The position numbers and the translations under genes are program-made. The notes below the pieces were generated by a model that worked only from the letters and a program-made list of their open reading frames with translations, made no database searches and was not told where the DNA came from. A DNA stretch of 44,339 nt from Oscillospiraceae bacterium. Its GTDB lineage: Bacteria > Bacillota > Clostridia > Oscillospirales > UBA929. Location: assembly GCA_009782385.1 (NCBI GenBank), contig WRJE01000010.1:1-44339 (forward strand), written 5' to 3'. Shown one piece after another: positions 13,454 to 22,888 of the stretch. The stretch's first letter is position 1. Every line of letters starts with the position of its first letter.

Positions 13454-14014
13454 ATGGCAATTTATGGCGCGAATTATGTCGGCTGCGCTGTTTCAGTCTA
13501 TGACAAGTCCGATAATTTACTTGTAACTACAACAGTTGCAAAACATGACAGGGACGCGCTGCGTATTGAGGTGAAGTCAGAGCTGAATCTCAAGCAAGGA
13601 GACGAGTACAAAGTACTTATTTTGACTTCTCCCACACCTGTTTTTTACTTGGGGAAGATAATTCAGGAAGAATACAAAAAAATTATCGCAATGTACAAGG
13701 GCAAAGAGAAAGAAGACCGCAAAAACGCGAGACACAGTATTCTTCTCCCCGCGTTAATAGAAAGCCTGATATATGACGGTCAGGCATATTCGTTGTGTAT
13801 GCCGCTTGGGGTTAAAGTCGTTAACATTAGCCAAAATGGGGTGCGGCTTCGCACACCGTTTAATTCGCTCACGCACAGAGACAGGTTTACGCTGCGAATG
13901 AAAATCGGGGGAGTTGATAAACTGTTGGTTGCCGATGTTATGAACCACAGGGATGTCGGGAATGAATATTCGGAGTACGGATGCCGCCTAAGCGCGGGTT
14001 CAGCGGTGAATTAA
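13454..14014 (+). CDS. PilZ-domain c-di-GMP effector
   Basis: The 186-residue protein starts MAIYGANYVGCAVSVYDK, ten bases after a GGGAGGG; an ATG at 13436 is the alternative. The N-terminal half is a YcgR-like beta domain, and the C-terminal PilZ domain shows the arginine-rich KNARHS turn (about residue 93) and the VNISQNGVRLRT strand that corresponds to the [D/N]xSxxG motif. It binds cyclic di-GMP in known relatives. The next gene, starting two bases later, is an HD-GYP phosphodiesterase, so the pair couples sensing and turnover. Confidence 0.8.
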   Translation: MAIYGANYVGCAVSVYDKSDNLLVTTTVAKHDRDALRIEVKSELNLKQGDEYKVLILTSPTPVFYLGKIIQEEYKKIIAMYKGKEKEDRKNARHSILLPALIESLIYDGQAYSLCMPLGVKVVNISQNGVRLRTPFNSLTHRDRFTLRMKIGGVDKLLVADVMNHRDVGNEYSEYGCRLSAGSAVN

Positions 14015-14016
14015 CT

Positions 14017-15114
14017 ATGAGTGACACTGTTATAAATAAAGATAATCTTAGAATTGTCCCGTTCAGCCTTCTGTATGAGGGAATGGTGGTGGAGGAAGAT
14101 ATTTACGATTCCACCGCCTCGATTATGATTGCCAAAGGCGGGATTACACTCGATGCCAACAGGATTGAAACCATAAAAAAACACAACGATTACAGCAGTT
14201 TTATCAACGTTACCGGCAATACGTATAAAGCTCTTACGCAGAGAGAGCATGATTACCCGGTCGAAAGCCGAACGGAGATGGAGGAGGCTTCCGGCTATAC
14301 CGAGGTCAAAGACGATACATTTCAGATACTTGGTGAAATAGCGAATACAAAAAATGTACCGCAGGAGGCACTGTATTCGGTGTCCGAAAATCTGTCAAAC
14401 CGTCTGGAGACAGTTCCGCAGTCGTCGGTTTTGGCTCTGATTAACGCGCTCGCTCCGGTAGACGAATACTTGCAGCGGCACTGCGTTAATGTAAGCCTAT
14501 TGAATGGTCTGATGGGCAAATGGATGAATATGCCTAAGGATGAGGTTGATACGCTTGTGCTTATCGGGCTTCTGCACGATTGCGGCAAGGCGATGATTCC
14601 AACGCAAATTCTAAACGCGCCGCGAAAACTGACTGTTACGGAGTTTGAGGTTATAAAGAACCATCCTAAGTTCGGTTATGACTTGCTGACAGAGTTCCCC
14701 GAACACGTGCGACTTGGGGCGCGTTATCACCATGAAAAGATTAGCGGGTTGGGGTATCCGAACCGGATTGGCGGCGATAATTTGCCGCTGGAAGCGCGTA
14801 TTACCGCTGTCTCGGATATTTATGACGCTATGGTGTCGCGGCGTTCATACAAGAAGCCGAACAGCCCTTTCAGCATAATGGCAATGCTTTCAAAACTGCA
14901 AGGCACGGATCTTGATAAAGAGTTAGTCGATATCTTTATCAGCAATATGCCGCATGATTTGGTGGATAAAACGGTTATGATGTCTGACGGCAGATTGGGC
15001 GTTATACGGTCTTTTGACGTTAAAGATATTGAGTATCCGATGATTGAGGTTAACGGGCGCGTTATAAAAAGCAATGAGGATTTATACTGCGTATCAATGC
15101 ACAATGATGATTAG
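14017..15114 (+). CDS. HD-GYP domain c-di-GMP phosphodiesterase
   Basis: Length is 365 residues, starting MSDTVINKDNLRIVPFSLLY. The HD-GYP domain occupies about 140-320: LLHDCGKAMIPTQIL carries the HD metal ligands, HHEKISGLGYPN the HHExxxGxGYP motif, and AVSDIYDAMVSRRSYKKP the conserved helix. These enzymes hydrolyse c-di-GMP to pGpG or GMP. The N-terminal 130 residues are of the DUF3391-like type often attached to HD-GYP. It begins two bases after the PilZ stop, so the two are an operon. Confidence 0.92.
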   Translation: MSDTVINKDNLRIVPFSLLYEGMVVEEDIYDSTASIMIAKGGITLDANRIETIKKHNDYSSFINVTGNTYKALTQREHDYPVESRTEMEEASGYTEVKDDTFQILGEIANTKNVPQEALYSVSENLSNRLETVPQSSVLALINALAPVDEYLQRHCVNVSLLNGLMGKWMNMPKDEVDTLVLIGLLHDCGKAMIPTQILNAPRKLTVTEFEVIKNHPKFGYDLLTEFPEHVRLGARYHHEKISGLGYPNRIGGDNLPLEARITAVSDIYDAMVSRRSYKKPNSPFSIMAMLSKLQGTDLDKELVDIFISNMPHDLVDKTVMMSDGRLGVIRSFDVKDIEYPMIEVNGRVIKSNEDLYCVSMHNDD

Positions 15115-15129
15115 GAGGAAATGAAAAAA

Positions 15130-15360
15130 ATGGAATATATTCGTCAAACGATAGGCGGCGATAAATTAAGCGGCATTTTTGATATTCCGCAGTCGCTGCG
15201 CGGCAAAAACGCGGAAGTCATTATTCTGTTCTCTGAAGACCATTTTCATGAAAGTCCAAAACAAAGGAAACGTCCGCTTGGTTTCGCCAAAGGCGCGGAA
15301 GTCCCCGACAGCTTTTTCGAGCCGTTATCCGAGGAGGATTTACAATTATGGGGACTATAA
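15130..15360 (+). CDS. VapB-type antitoxin (DUF2281-like)
   Basis: The 76-residue protein begins MEYIRQTIGGDKLSGIFDIP and has the arginine- and proline-rich segment KQRKRPLGFAKGAE and the acidic end PLSEEDLQLWGL typical of antitoxins paired with PIN toxins. AGGAGG is two bases from an earlier ATG (15121) and eleven from this one, so the start is not settled. The stop overlaps the vapC start by 13 bases, typical of translationally coupled antitoxin-toxin pairs. Confidence 0.7.
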   Translation: MEYIRQTIGGDKLSGIFDIPQSLRGKNAEVIILFSEDHFHESPKQRKRPLGFAKGAEVPDSFFEPLSEEDLQLWGL

Positions 15361-15746
15361 AATATTTACTTGATACGCATACTTTCCTTTGGGCTGTTCG
15401 CGGAAGTCCAAAATTAAGTAATACGGCTGCAAAAATAATTGAAGATATGAATGTGCGGATTTTTGTTTCGGCGGTAAGCGCATACGAAATTATGAATAAA
15501 CACCGCGTAGGCAAACTTCCCGAATTTGAAGATATAGCCAAAGACTATTTCAATTTTGTAAAAATTTTAGGAGTTGATTCGCTGACAATAAACGAGCGGC
15601 ACACGCATTTCGCAGGTCAATTTGAATGGACGCACCGCGACCCTTTCGACAGATTATTGGCGGCGCAAGCATCCCTTGAAAATATGACCCTCATTACAAA
15701 TGATGAAGTGTTTCAATCGCTTCCGTGGGTGTCTGTTGTTTGGTAA
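15348..15746 (+). CDS. VapC-type PIN-domain toxin
   Basis: The 132-residue PIN protein has acidic residues in the expected places: Asp9 in LLDTHTFLW, Glu47 in SAVSAYEIMNK, Asp98/Asp101 in HRDPFDRLLAAQA and Asp119 in TLITNDEVF. These coordinate Mg2+ for RNA cleavage. The family usually attacks tRNA or rRNA. It overlaps its antitoxin and is followed by a 57-base gap before the receiver gene. Confidence 0.88.
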   Translation: MGTIKYLLDTHTFLWAVRGSPKLSNTAAKIIEDMNVRIFVSAVSAYEIMNKHRVGKLPEFEDIAKDYFNFVKILGVDSLTINERHTHFAGQFEWTHRDPFDRLLAAQASLENMTLITNDEVFQSLPWVSVVW

Positions 15747-15803
15747 CACAGCGGCACGCATATTGACAATAACTATGAGATATTTAGAACAGAGGCGAAT
15801 AAT

Positions 15804-16238
15804 ATGAAGAGAATAATTTTTGTGGTTGACGACAGCCCCGCAAGCCTTTCCGTTACGGAAGAGGCTCTTGAGAAAGAACATAGGGTGATTACCTTGTCAT
15901 CCGCGGTAAAAATGTTCGCGATTTTGGAAAAGGTTACGCCGGACTTAATCCTGCTCGACATCGAAATGCCGGAGATGGACGGGTTCGAGGCGATTATGCG
16001 GCTGAAAGAAAACGAGGCATACGCAAAGATTCCCGTCATTTTCCTGACCGGGTTGACAGACCCGGCAAACGAGTCTTACGCTTTGGAATTAGGAGCAATG
16101 GATTTCATTACAAAGCCGGTATCTGAACCAATGCTTTTGAACCGCATTAAAAATTATCTGATTATCGCGGACTATATCAAAAATTACGCGATGATTACTA
16201 ATTATATAAAGGATCAAGAGCCGGCGGAAGGAGGTTAA
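15804..16238 (+). CDS. Single-domain response regulator receiver
   Basis: The 144-residue protein has the receiver fold: acidic pair Asp9-Asp10 in VVDDSPASL, phospho-acceptor Asp52 in LILLDIEMPEMDG, Thr in VIFLTGLTD and Lys in FITKPVSEP. It has no output domain; the C-terminal 25 residues form an amphipathic tail (LIIADYIKNYAMITNYIKDQ). The next gene, five bases after its stop, is an HPt protein, so this is probably one arm of a phosphorelay with the hybrid kinases in the region. Confidence 0.88.
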   Translation: MKRIIFVVDDSPASLSVTEEALEKEHRVITLSSAVKMFAILEKVTPDLILLDIEMPEMDGFEAIMRLKENEAYAKIPVIFLTGLTDPANESYALELGAMDFITKPVSEPMLLNRIKNYLIIADYIKNYAMITNYIKDQEPAEGG

Positions 16239-16243
16239 ATATC

Positions 16244-16795
16244 ATGAAAGTTAGTCGCAGGATGGCAGAGATAGTTTATAACGAGATTCAAGGTTCGGTT
16301 GCCGCGCTGCGGGAAATAATGAGCGGTGTTCTTGACGATGAGAGCGTAAAGACGGCGGCGTTTCGGTTTCACGCGCTGAAAGGCGCGCTTGCAAATATGG
16401 GCGAGACTGAATTATCCGCGTTTGCAGGACGATTGGAGCTTGCGGGCAAGCAAAAGAACGGCGGCATGATTGCCGCCGAAGCCCATGTATTTATAGATGA
16501 ATTAACGGCTTTCGCGGAAATGTTCGCGCCCGATAATAACGAAGACGGCGCGGAGGAACACTTCGGGCATTTAACCGAACGGCTGAAAATTGTTGAGGAT
16601 TCATGCGCCGTTTACGACAAGAAGACCGCAAAAGACATAATTGCCGGGTTAAGAATCAAAAAGTGGCCGACGCAGGTGCGGGAACATCTTGCGGCAATGG
16701 ACGAGCATCTCTTATTGGGTGACTTTGACGAGGTAATACGCGCCGCAGTACATATCAGGACTATTGTTCCTGAAGCTGAGCCTCTAGCAGAGTGA
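16244..16795 (+). CDS. HPt-domain phosphotransfer protein
   Basis: The 183-residue protein has His43 in RFHALKGALANMGE, the H-x-x-K-G motif of histidine phosphotransfer domains, within a four-helix bundle of about 95 residues. The C-terminal half (ERLKIVEDSCAVYDKKTAKD and on) is a second helical region not recognised. It is cotranscribed with the receiver gene and its 3' end overlaps the convergent antiporter gene by 35 bases. Confidence 0.82.
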   Translation: MKVSRRMAEIVYNEIQGSVAALREIMSGVLDDESVKTAAFRFHALKGALANMGETELSAFAGRLELAGKQKNGGMIAAEAHVFIDELTAFAEMFAPDNNEDGAEEHFGHLTERLKIVEDSCAVYDKKTAKDIIAGLRIKKWPTQVREHLAAMDEHLLLGDFDEVIRAAVHIRTIVPEAEPLAE

Positions 16796-18737
16796 TATTC
16801 GCCTGCATTTCCTTTGCCGTTTTCCACGACAGACGCTCTTCCTCAAGCATATGCTGAATCAGCACACGCTCTATATGCAAACTCTGAGCCGCGACATCGT
16901 GAATCATCCTGTGATAATCCAAATGCGTTTTTTTATCTTTTTCAATCCCCAGACGCGCTGAAACAACCTTTTCGTGTTCCTCGGCGATGATGGCGGCAAT
17001 CGGGTCGTCTTCGGGCAGGTTGAGTTCATCGAGTGTCTTTTGCATCATTTGCGCGTTGACTTTTTCAAGCTCCAAATAGTCTTTGTCTTTCAGCTTAGGT
17101 TCTTTCCATGTGAATGACTGAATAAAATGCCATACCATCTTTATCAGCACCACGAGGGTGTTGTTTTTTTTCTCGCATTCCGCTTTTTCCTTGTCAATTT
17201 CCTCTATATAATGCTCCGCCGTAGTTTTGCTTATCTGCTCAATTTCCGCCATACGCAGAAAGACATCTTTTTCCCAGTCCAGAATTTCACTGCCGAAATC
17301 CCAGCTATGATACATATCCTTTGGTTTATTATCTTTGGTGTGCTGTTTTATACGGGATTGATAATTTCGGATAACAATTTCCGTTGCCGCGAGGTTGTCT
17401 TTCGTTGCGGAATTTTTAATACGTTCGGTAACGGTTGATAATATTTCAACGCGAGCGGCCTCCTCAGCGTCTGCGGATGATGATTCCGCTTTGCGCTTTA
17501 TCAGAAGCGGCAGGAAAAAGTTAGTTATCAGCAGGGATATGGTAACAACGCCGCTCGCAATCAGAATAATCAGTTCGCGTTCGGGGAAAGGGACATCGCC
17601 CGGCAGCATAAGCGGTATCGACATCGCGGTTGCCAACGAGATTGCGCCGCGTGTGCCGCCAACGCTGAACACCATGCCCGATCTGATTCTGCTTATTGGA
17701 TAATCGGAGTCTGAATAGTATTTCTTCCTTACCGTTAAAATCCACCATAGAAACCGTATGACTATAATTGCAAAAGAAATCGCCAAAACACAGCCTATAA
17801 TCTGTATTCTGCTGATGTCAAACGTCCTGCCGTATTGCAGTATCTGCGTAAGCTGTGTGCCGAGTATAACAAACACAAGCCCGTCCAAACTAAATGAAAA
17901 AAACGACCACACACTGTCCTGCGCTTTATTCAGGCTTACCATTTCGGGGTTGAACTTGTCTCTGAACAGGGAATGCAGCATTCCCGAGAAAAACACGGCT
18001 AAAATACCGCTTACGCCCACTTCCTCGGCAATCAAATATATAATAAACGGTGTCAGCATACCTATGAAGACGTGCAGTGACTGATTGTTTATGCTTAGTG
18101 AATGCAGCCACCGCAGGAGCAAATATTTCAATACGGTTATAACTAACCCGACCAGCAAGCCCCCGCCCGCCAGTATAAAAAACCGCGCTATACCGTGCAT
18201 CAAGACGAACGAACCCGTTATTACGGCGGTAACGGCGAACTGGAAGCACACAATGCCGGTCGCGTCGTTTATCGTGGATTCACCCGACAGAATGCTGAAT
18301 ATCCTGCGCGGCATTGGTACACGGCTGGCAACCGCCTCAACGGCGACAATATCGGTGGGACACAGTGATGCCGCAAGCGCGAACGCCGCCGCGAGCGGGA
18401 TTACGGGTACAAGCCAATGAGTGAGATACCCGATTATAATAACCGCAACGAACACCAAGGCAACGGCGGCCATTATAATGGGCTTAAAGGTTTTCCGCAT
18501 TCCTCTTTTATCCGAAAATACCGTTGATTTGAATATGAGCGGCGTAAGAAACAAGACGAAAAACAGCTCCGGCTCAAGATGAAACTCAAATCCGAATATT
18601 CCGAACGGAATAATCGCTATCATCGCGCCGAGAATAATCTGCACTATCGGCAGCGACAGCATCGGAAGAAAGCGGTTGATTAAATTAGAGAGCAGGATTG
18701 CCGCGAAAAGTATCAATATAAAGTTAAAAACAAGCAC
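16761..18737 (-). CDS. CPA1-type Na+/H+ antiporter (NhaP-like)
   Basis: At 658 residues it has about 12 membrane segments in the first 410 residues, including GESTINDATGIVCFQ with the ND motif essential for cation exchange in the CPA1 family. A long soluble C-terminal domain (about 420-658), rich in Lys and Glu, follows and is likely regulatory. The start is a GTG with GGAGAT seven bases upstream. It exports sodium (or potassium) in exchange for protons at the membrane. Convergent overlap of 35 bases with the HPt gene is unusual but the frames are both convincing. Confidence 0.88.
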   Translation of the reverse strand: MLVFNFILILFAAILLSNLINRFLPMLSLPIVQIILGAMIAIIPFGIFGFEFHLEPELFFVLFLTPLIFKSTVFSDKRGMRKTFKPIIMAAVALVFVAVIIIGYLTHWLVPVIPLAAAFALAASLCPTDIVAVEAVASRVPMPRRIFSILSGESTINDATGIVCFQFAVTAVITGSFVLMHGIARFFILAGGGLLVGLVITVLKYLLLRWLHSLSINNQSLHVFIGMLTPFIIYLIAEEVGVSGILAVFFSGMLHSLFRDKFNPEMVSLNKAQDSVWSFFSFSLDGLVFVILGTQLTQILQYGRTFDISRIQIIGCVLAISFAIIVIRFLWWILTVRKKYYSDSDYPISRIRSGMVFSVGGTRGAISLATAMSIPLMLPGDVPFPERELIILIASGVVTISLLITNFFLPLLIKRKAESSSADAEEAARVEILSTVTERIKNSATKDNLAATEIVIRNYQSRIKQHTKDNKPKDMYHSWDFGSEILDWEKDVFLRMAEIEQISKTTAEHYIEEIDKEKAECEKKNNTLVVLIKMVWHFIQSFTWKEPKLKDKDYLELEKVNAQMMQKTLDELNLPEDDPIAAIIAEEHEKVVSARLGIEKDKKTHLDYHRMIHDVAAQSLHIERVLIQHMLEEERLSWKTAKEMQANITLLEAQLQEQ

Positions 18738-18779
18738 AATGCCATCTCCTGTTATATGTTCAGATAACGCAACAAACTG

Positions 18780-18808
18780 AATATATCACATTCGATGGCA
18801 AAACGCAA
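18780..18808 (-). promoter_or_regulatory. Promoter of the antiporter gene
   Basis: On the minus strand TTGCGT (18803-18808), 17 bases and TATATT (18780-18785) resemble a sigma-A promoter, 43 bases upstream of the GTG start. Confidence 0.5.
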
Positions 18809-18855
18809 TAATTATTAGATTGATTTGTGTCATTTTATGTCAACGGGTGTTTCAG

Positions 18856-21800
18856 TCACTCCACCAATCCCGCCTGCCTTAACAGCTTCAACGCTAACGC
18901 CGCCGTTTCGGCGCGGGTGATGTTATCAAGCGGTGCTATTCTGCCGCCGCCTTTACCTGTGAACAAGCCCGAACCTACATTCCACATCGCTGCGTCTAAC
19001 GCCCACGAACTCACGCTTCCCGCGTCGATGAAGGCTTCGAGACTGCCTGCCGCTCCCTCGTATCCGGCAATTTGCGCCGCTCTCCATATCAATATCATCG
19101 CTTCCTGACGGGTCATCTGTCTGTCGGGCGCGAATCTGCCGTCTCCAACGCCGCCCACAAGTCCGTACTCATACGCCTTGCCAACCGCTCCCGCGTACCA
19201 CACGTCCGCCGATATATCACTGAACACCGTACCGTTGCCGTTTTCGGGCAGACCCAACGCTCTGATGATAATCGAAACAAATTCCGCACAGGTTACGGCG
19301 CGGTCGCCGCCATACAACCCCTCGCCGATACTCGTGATTATTCCACGGCTGCCCGCTTCGTTGACATCGGCTTCATACCATTTACCCGCCGCGTCTGAAA
19401 ACACGACATCATTATAAATCAGCGCGTAGACGGAGTTTGTCAAGCTGCTGACGGTTGCGTACCATTTGCCGTTTTCTTGATACACATAGGTCGGCACATG
19501 ACGCATCGTGCCGTCCGGCTCGATTACAACCGCCGTTGTGATTTTCGCCGCCTGTTCCGCCGTAATTTCTACCGTGCGGCTGACGAACTGCGTAAATTCG
19601 GTGACTTCGTAGGTTTTGTTACTGTATTCCGCCGTAACCGTAAACTGCATGGGCGGTAATACCAAATCCGTTCCGTATTCCGTCATCGCTTGCGCCACCA
19701 ACGCCCGCGTTTCTTCATTTACGGTTGTGGTTATCGTGACCGTAACGGGGACTTGGGCGGTATTGTACGCGCCGAGTGCTTCCATAATTGCAGAAGTGTC
19801 AATCGCCGCCGTGTTGATGTTATACACTACATTTTCGACCTGCACGGAAAGGGTTATTTCCTTTTCCGCCATATCGTCCACGTTTTTGACGACAAAGACG
19901 GCTTCGGCTGTTTCGGTATCCTTATTTGTCGGGATGATAACCGTTACGTTATCGCTCGCGTTTTTAATTTCGCTGTTAATTACCGTTTGATTTACAAGCA
20001 CGGTGGTTCGGTCGTCTTCCACGGTCACTTTGCCCGCTTCGGTTTTATTGCCGTCTACAAACACAACGGAATCGCTTGCTCCGGGAGTTGGTGACGGACT
20101 GGGACTAGGTGAGGGACTAGGTGAAGGACCGGGTGACGGTGATGGATTTGAGCCGGGGGATGGACCGGGGTTGGGCGGGGGTGTCGGAACAGGCGGCGGC
20201 ACAATGCCGCCGCTTCCGGCGGAGCTTGTCGCCGGAAACACCGCCGTTATAACACCGCTGTCCGCTGAGTTGCTGACCGTTGTCGCGCCCGACACGGTGA
20301 AGTAGTTCGCCGTTACGCCTGTGAGCGTATAGCCCGTTTTCGGCGTTAGGGTGATTGTCGCGGTATAGACCGTGCTTGCCGCGAATGTACTTGAAACGGT
20401 CGGCGACCATGCAATCGTGCCTGTATACTGCGCCGTTTCGGTGATTGCCGTTTTCGGCGTTGCGTCCCTGACGGGCGCGGTCACGCCGCCGATTGCCGCG
20501 ATGTCGATTGGTTCGGGAACTCCAAATATCACCTCGATGTCATGCGCCGCCGCGATACCGTTTATTGTATATGTTGAACCATTTCCTTTTGAAATGCCGT
20601 TATCTTTCCACTCTTTCACTTGATACCCCGATTTGGGCTCGGCGGTAAATGTCACGTTGTTTGCGGCAGTCGTTTCTATTTCCGGGATTCTGCCGTTTGA
20701 ACCTGCCGAAAGAGTGAACTCTTTGCCGTTTATTTCAAGCGTTCCGACCGCGCCGCCGCCATTCCCTTTGCCGATAGCCAGCAAGACGTTGTCGCCCGCC
20801 GTGGCTGTTACCTTGGCATTGCTGATTTCCACTTCGCCGCCATCGCCGTACATACCGCCGCCGATACCCGCGCCGTCAATGCCGCCGTTGGCTGTGACCG
20901 TGCCGCCGTTGATGGTGATTGTGCCGCCATCGCCTCCGCTCATGCCGCTGCCCGCGCCGCCGCCGATACCCGCGCCGTAGTCGCCGCCTGTGGCTGTAAC
21001 ATTGCCGCCGTCGATGTTGATTATGCCGCCCGCACTGAACGTACCGCCGCCTATACCCGCGCCGTTGCTGCCGCCTGTAGCATTGACCGTGCCGCCGTTG
21101 ATGTTGATTTCGCCGCCCGCGCCTTGACCGCCGCCGCCGATACCCGCGCCTTGACCGCCGCCTGCGGCTTCCACCGTGCCGCCGTTGATGGTGATTGTGC
21201 CGCCCATGCCGCTGTTGCCGCCGCCGATACCCGCGCCGCCCATGCCGCCTGCGGCTGTGACATTGCCGCCGTTGATGGTGATTGTGCCGCCTTTATTATT
21301 GGACCCGTTCATACCGCCGATACCCGCGTTACCGAAGCCGTCGGCGGTGGCGGTCAGTTTGCCCGTGCCGCCGGACTGCGCCCAAATGGTTAGGCTGTTG
21401 CCATCGCTTACGCCGATGCCGCCGTCAATTTCTACATTCGCGCCGTCCGCGAGAATTAGGTTAACATTGCCGCTGACGGTTATCCGCTGTGTAACGTTCA
21501 GCGTTCCCGCCGGGACATAATACCAACCTGTTCCACTTGTGTTCATAGCCGATGTACCCGCTGTAATCGCGGTTGCGTCAACGGGGGTTTGCGAAGCTCC
21601 TGCCGCGTTGACATATGGAATTGGCGGGGGAGGAGGGATTTCAAACGTCACCCCAACGGTGTGGTCATCATCAATCCCGTTGATGGTATATGTTAAAGCA
21701 TTTCCCTTTGAGCCGCTATCTGTCCATTCATTCACTTGATACCCCGAATTGGGCGCGGCGGTAAATGTTACATCGTTTGCGGCAGTCGTTTCTATTTTTG

Positions 21801-22836
21801 AGATTCTGCCGTTTGGACCTGCCGAAAGAGTGACGTTATTGCCGCTTATTTCAAGCGTTCCGGCCGCGCCGCTATCGGATCCCGCGCCGATAGCCAACGG
21901 GACATAATCGTCTGCCGTGGCTGTTACCTCGGCATTGCTGATTTTTACCGCGCCGCCCGCGCCGAGCACGCCGCCGCCAATGCCCGCGCCGGCGATGCCG
22001 CCTGTAGCATTGACCGTGCCGCCGTTGATGTTGATTATGCCGCCCGCGCCGATGCTGCCGCCGCCGATACCTGCGCTTTCGTTGCCGCCTGCGGCAGTGA
22101 CCGTGCCGCCGTTGATGTTGATTGTGCCGCCCGCGCCGTTGATGCCGCCGCCGATGCCCGCGCCGCCGCCGATGCTGTCGCTGCCGCCTATGGCTGTGAC
22201 CGTGCCGCCGTTAATGGTGATTGTGCCGCCCGCGCCGTAGGCACCGCCGCCGATACCCGCGCCGCAGATGCTGCCTGTGGCATTGACCGTGCCGCCGTTG
22301 ATGTTGATTGTGCCGCCCTCGCCGCCGCCGATACCTGCGCTTTCATCGCCGCCTGTAGCTGTAACATCGCCGCCGTTGATGTTGATTGTGCCGCCCACGC
22401 CCGAGTCGATGCCGATACCCGCGTAGTTGCCGCCGCCGCTGGCGGTCAGTTTGCCCATGCTCCCGCCTGTGGACTGCGCGTAAATGTTGAGGGTGTTGCC
22501 GCTGCTTACACCGATGCCGCCTGTAATGGTGACATCCGCGCCGTCCGCGAGAATTAGGTTGACATCGCCGGTGACGGTTATCCGCTGTGAAACGGTCGGC
22601 GTTCCCGCCGGGACATAATACCAACCGCCTGTTACACTTTCGCTCATGGCCGATGTACCCGCTTCAATCTCGGTTGCGGTCACAGAACCTTGCGAAACCC
22701 CTGCCGCGTCAACGTAGGAAACGCTGTCCGTTGCCGCAAATGCCGACAGCGTAAATGTCGGCGCAAGCGAGAGCGTCAGTACCACGGTCAGCAGTACCGC
22801 CATCGCGCGGGAAAAAGAAGAAAACGAATTTTTCAT
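18856..22836 (-). CDS. SLH-anchored surface protein with duplicated Gly-rich repeats
   Basis: This protein is 1326 residues. The start at MKNSFSSFSRAMAVLL has AAAGGGGT nine bases upstream and gives a clear signal peptide ending about ALSAFAA; earlier in-frame starts lack this. Two homologous blocks follow, each beginning with a segment like WYYVPAGT...QRITVTGDVNLILADGA and then several 20-26-residue repeats of the type GGTITINGGTVTATGG..GAGIGGG, which should form a beta-helix. InlB-like repeats end each block (SGYQVNEWTDSG). A proline-serine spacer (SPSPGPSPSPSPS) and an alpha/beta region come next, then SLH domains (about the last 190 residues, with VFSDISADVWYAGAVGKAYE) that hold it to the cell wall. 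Likely an adhesin or polysaccharide-binding protein. Confidence 0.88.
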   Translation of the reverse strand: MKNSFSSFSRAMAVLLTVVLTLSLAPTFTLSAFAATDSVSYVDAAGVSQGSVTATEIEAGTSAMSESVTGGWYYVPAGTPTVSQRITVTGDVNLILADGADVTITGGIGVSSGNTLNIYAQSTGGSMGKLTASGGGNYAGIGIDSGVGGTININGGDVTATGGDESAGIGGGEGGTININGGTVNATGSICGAGIGGGAYGAGGTITINGGTVTAIGGSDSIGGGAGIGGGINGAGGTININGGTVTAAGGNESAGIGGGSIGAGGIININGGTVNATGGIAGAGIGGGVLGAGGAVKISNAEVTATADDYVPLAIGAGSDSGAAGTLEISGNNVTLSAGPNGRISKIETTAANDVTFTAAPNSGYQVNEWTDSGSKGNALTYTINGIDDDHTVGVTFEIPPPPPIPYVNAAGASQTPVDATAITAGTSAMNTSGTGWYYVPAGTLNVTQRITVSGNVNLILADGANVEIDGGIGVSDGNSLTIWAQSGGTGKLTATADGFGNAGIGGMNGSNNKGGTITINGGNVTAAGGMGGAGIGGGNSGMGGTITINGGTVEAAGGGQGAGIGGGGQGAGGEININGGTVNATGGSNGAGIGGGTFSAGGIINIDGGNVTATGGDYGAGIGGGAGSGMSGGDGGTITINGGTVTANGGIDGAGIGGGMYGDGGEVEISNAKVTATAGDNVLLAIGKGNGGGAVGTLEINGKEFTLSAGSNGRIPEIETTAANNVTFTAEPKSGYQVKEWKDNGISKGNGSTYTINGIAAAHDIEVIFGVPEPIDIAAIGGVTAPVRDATPKTAITETAQYTGTIAWSPTVSSTFAASTVYTATITLTPKTGYTLTGVTANYFTVSGATTVSNSADSGVITAVFPATSSAGSGGIVPPPVPTPPPNPGPSPGSNPSPSPGPSPSPSPSPSPSPTPGASDSVVFVDGNKTEAGKVTVEDDRTTVLVNQTVINSEIKNASDNVTVIIPTNKDTETAEAVFVVKNVDDMAEKEITLSVQVENVVYNINTAAIDTSAIMEALGAYNTAQVPVTVTITTTVNEETRALVAQAMTEYGTDLVLPPMQFTVTAEYSNKTYEVTEFTQFVSRTVEITAEQAAKITTAVVIEPDGTMRHVPTYVYQENGKWYATVSSLTNSVYALIYNDVVFSDAAGKWYEADVNEAGSRGIITSIGEGLYGGDRAVTCAEFVSIIIRALGLPENGNGTVFSDISADVWYAGAVGKAYEYGLVGGVGDGRFAPDRQMTRQEAMILIWRAAQIAGYEGAAGSLEAFIDAGSVSSWALDAAMWNVGSGLFTGKGGGRIAPLDNITRAETAALALKLLRQAGLVE
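20700..22440. repeat. Degenerate tandem coding repeats in the surface-protein gene
   Basis: On the plus strand the motif gccgccgatacccgcgcc and variants recur many times at about 60-81-base spacing, in two blocks separated by non-repetitive sequence around 21,350-21,850. They encode the GGTITINGG/GAGIGGG protein repeats. The copies differ in codons, so the array is under protein-level rather than DNA-level selection, but it is a good substrate for slippage and recombination. Confidence 0.75.
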
Positions 22837-22888
22837 ATGTAAAATACCCCTTTCTAAATGGCTTTGATTATAGGTCAAGCTGCCAACG

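Noticed and set aside
20003-22240. Several plus-strand frames rich in Pro, Ala and Gly opposite the SLH protein
   Set aside because: They are shadows of the glycine and proline repeats of the minus-strand gene, with low-complexity composition and no ribosome sites.
20700-22440. CRISPR-like regular repeats
   Set aside because: Repeat spacing varies, the 'spacers' are themselves similar, and all of it is in frame with a signal-peptide and SLH-bearing protein.
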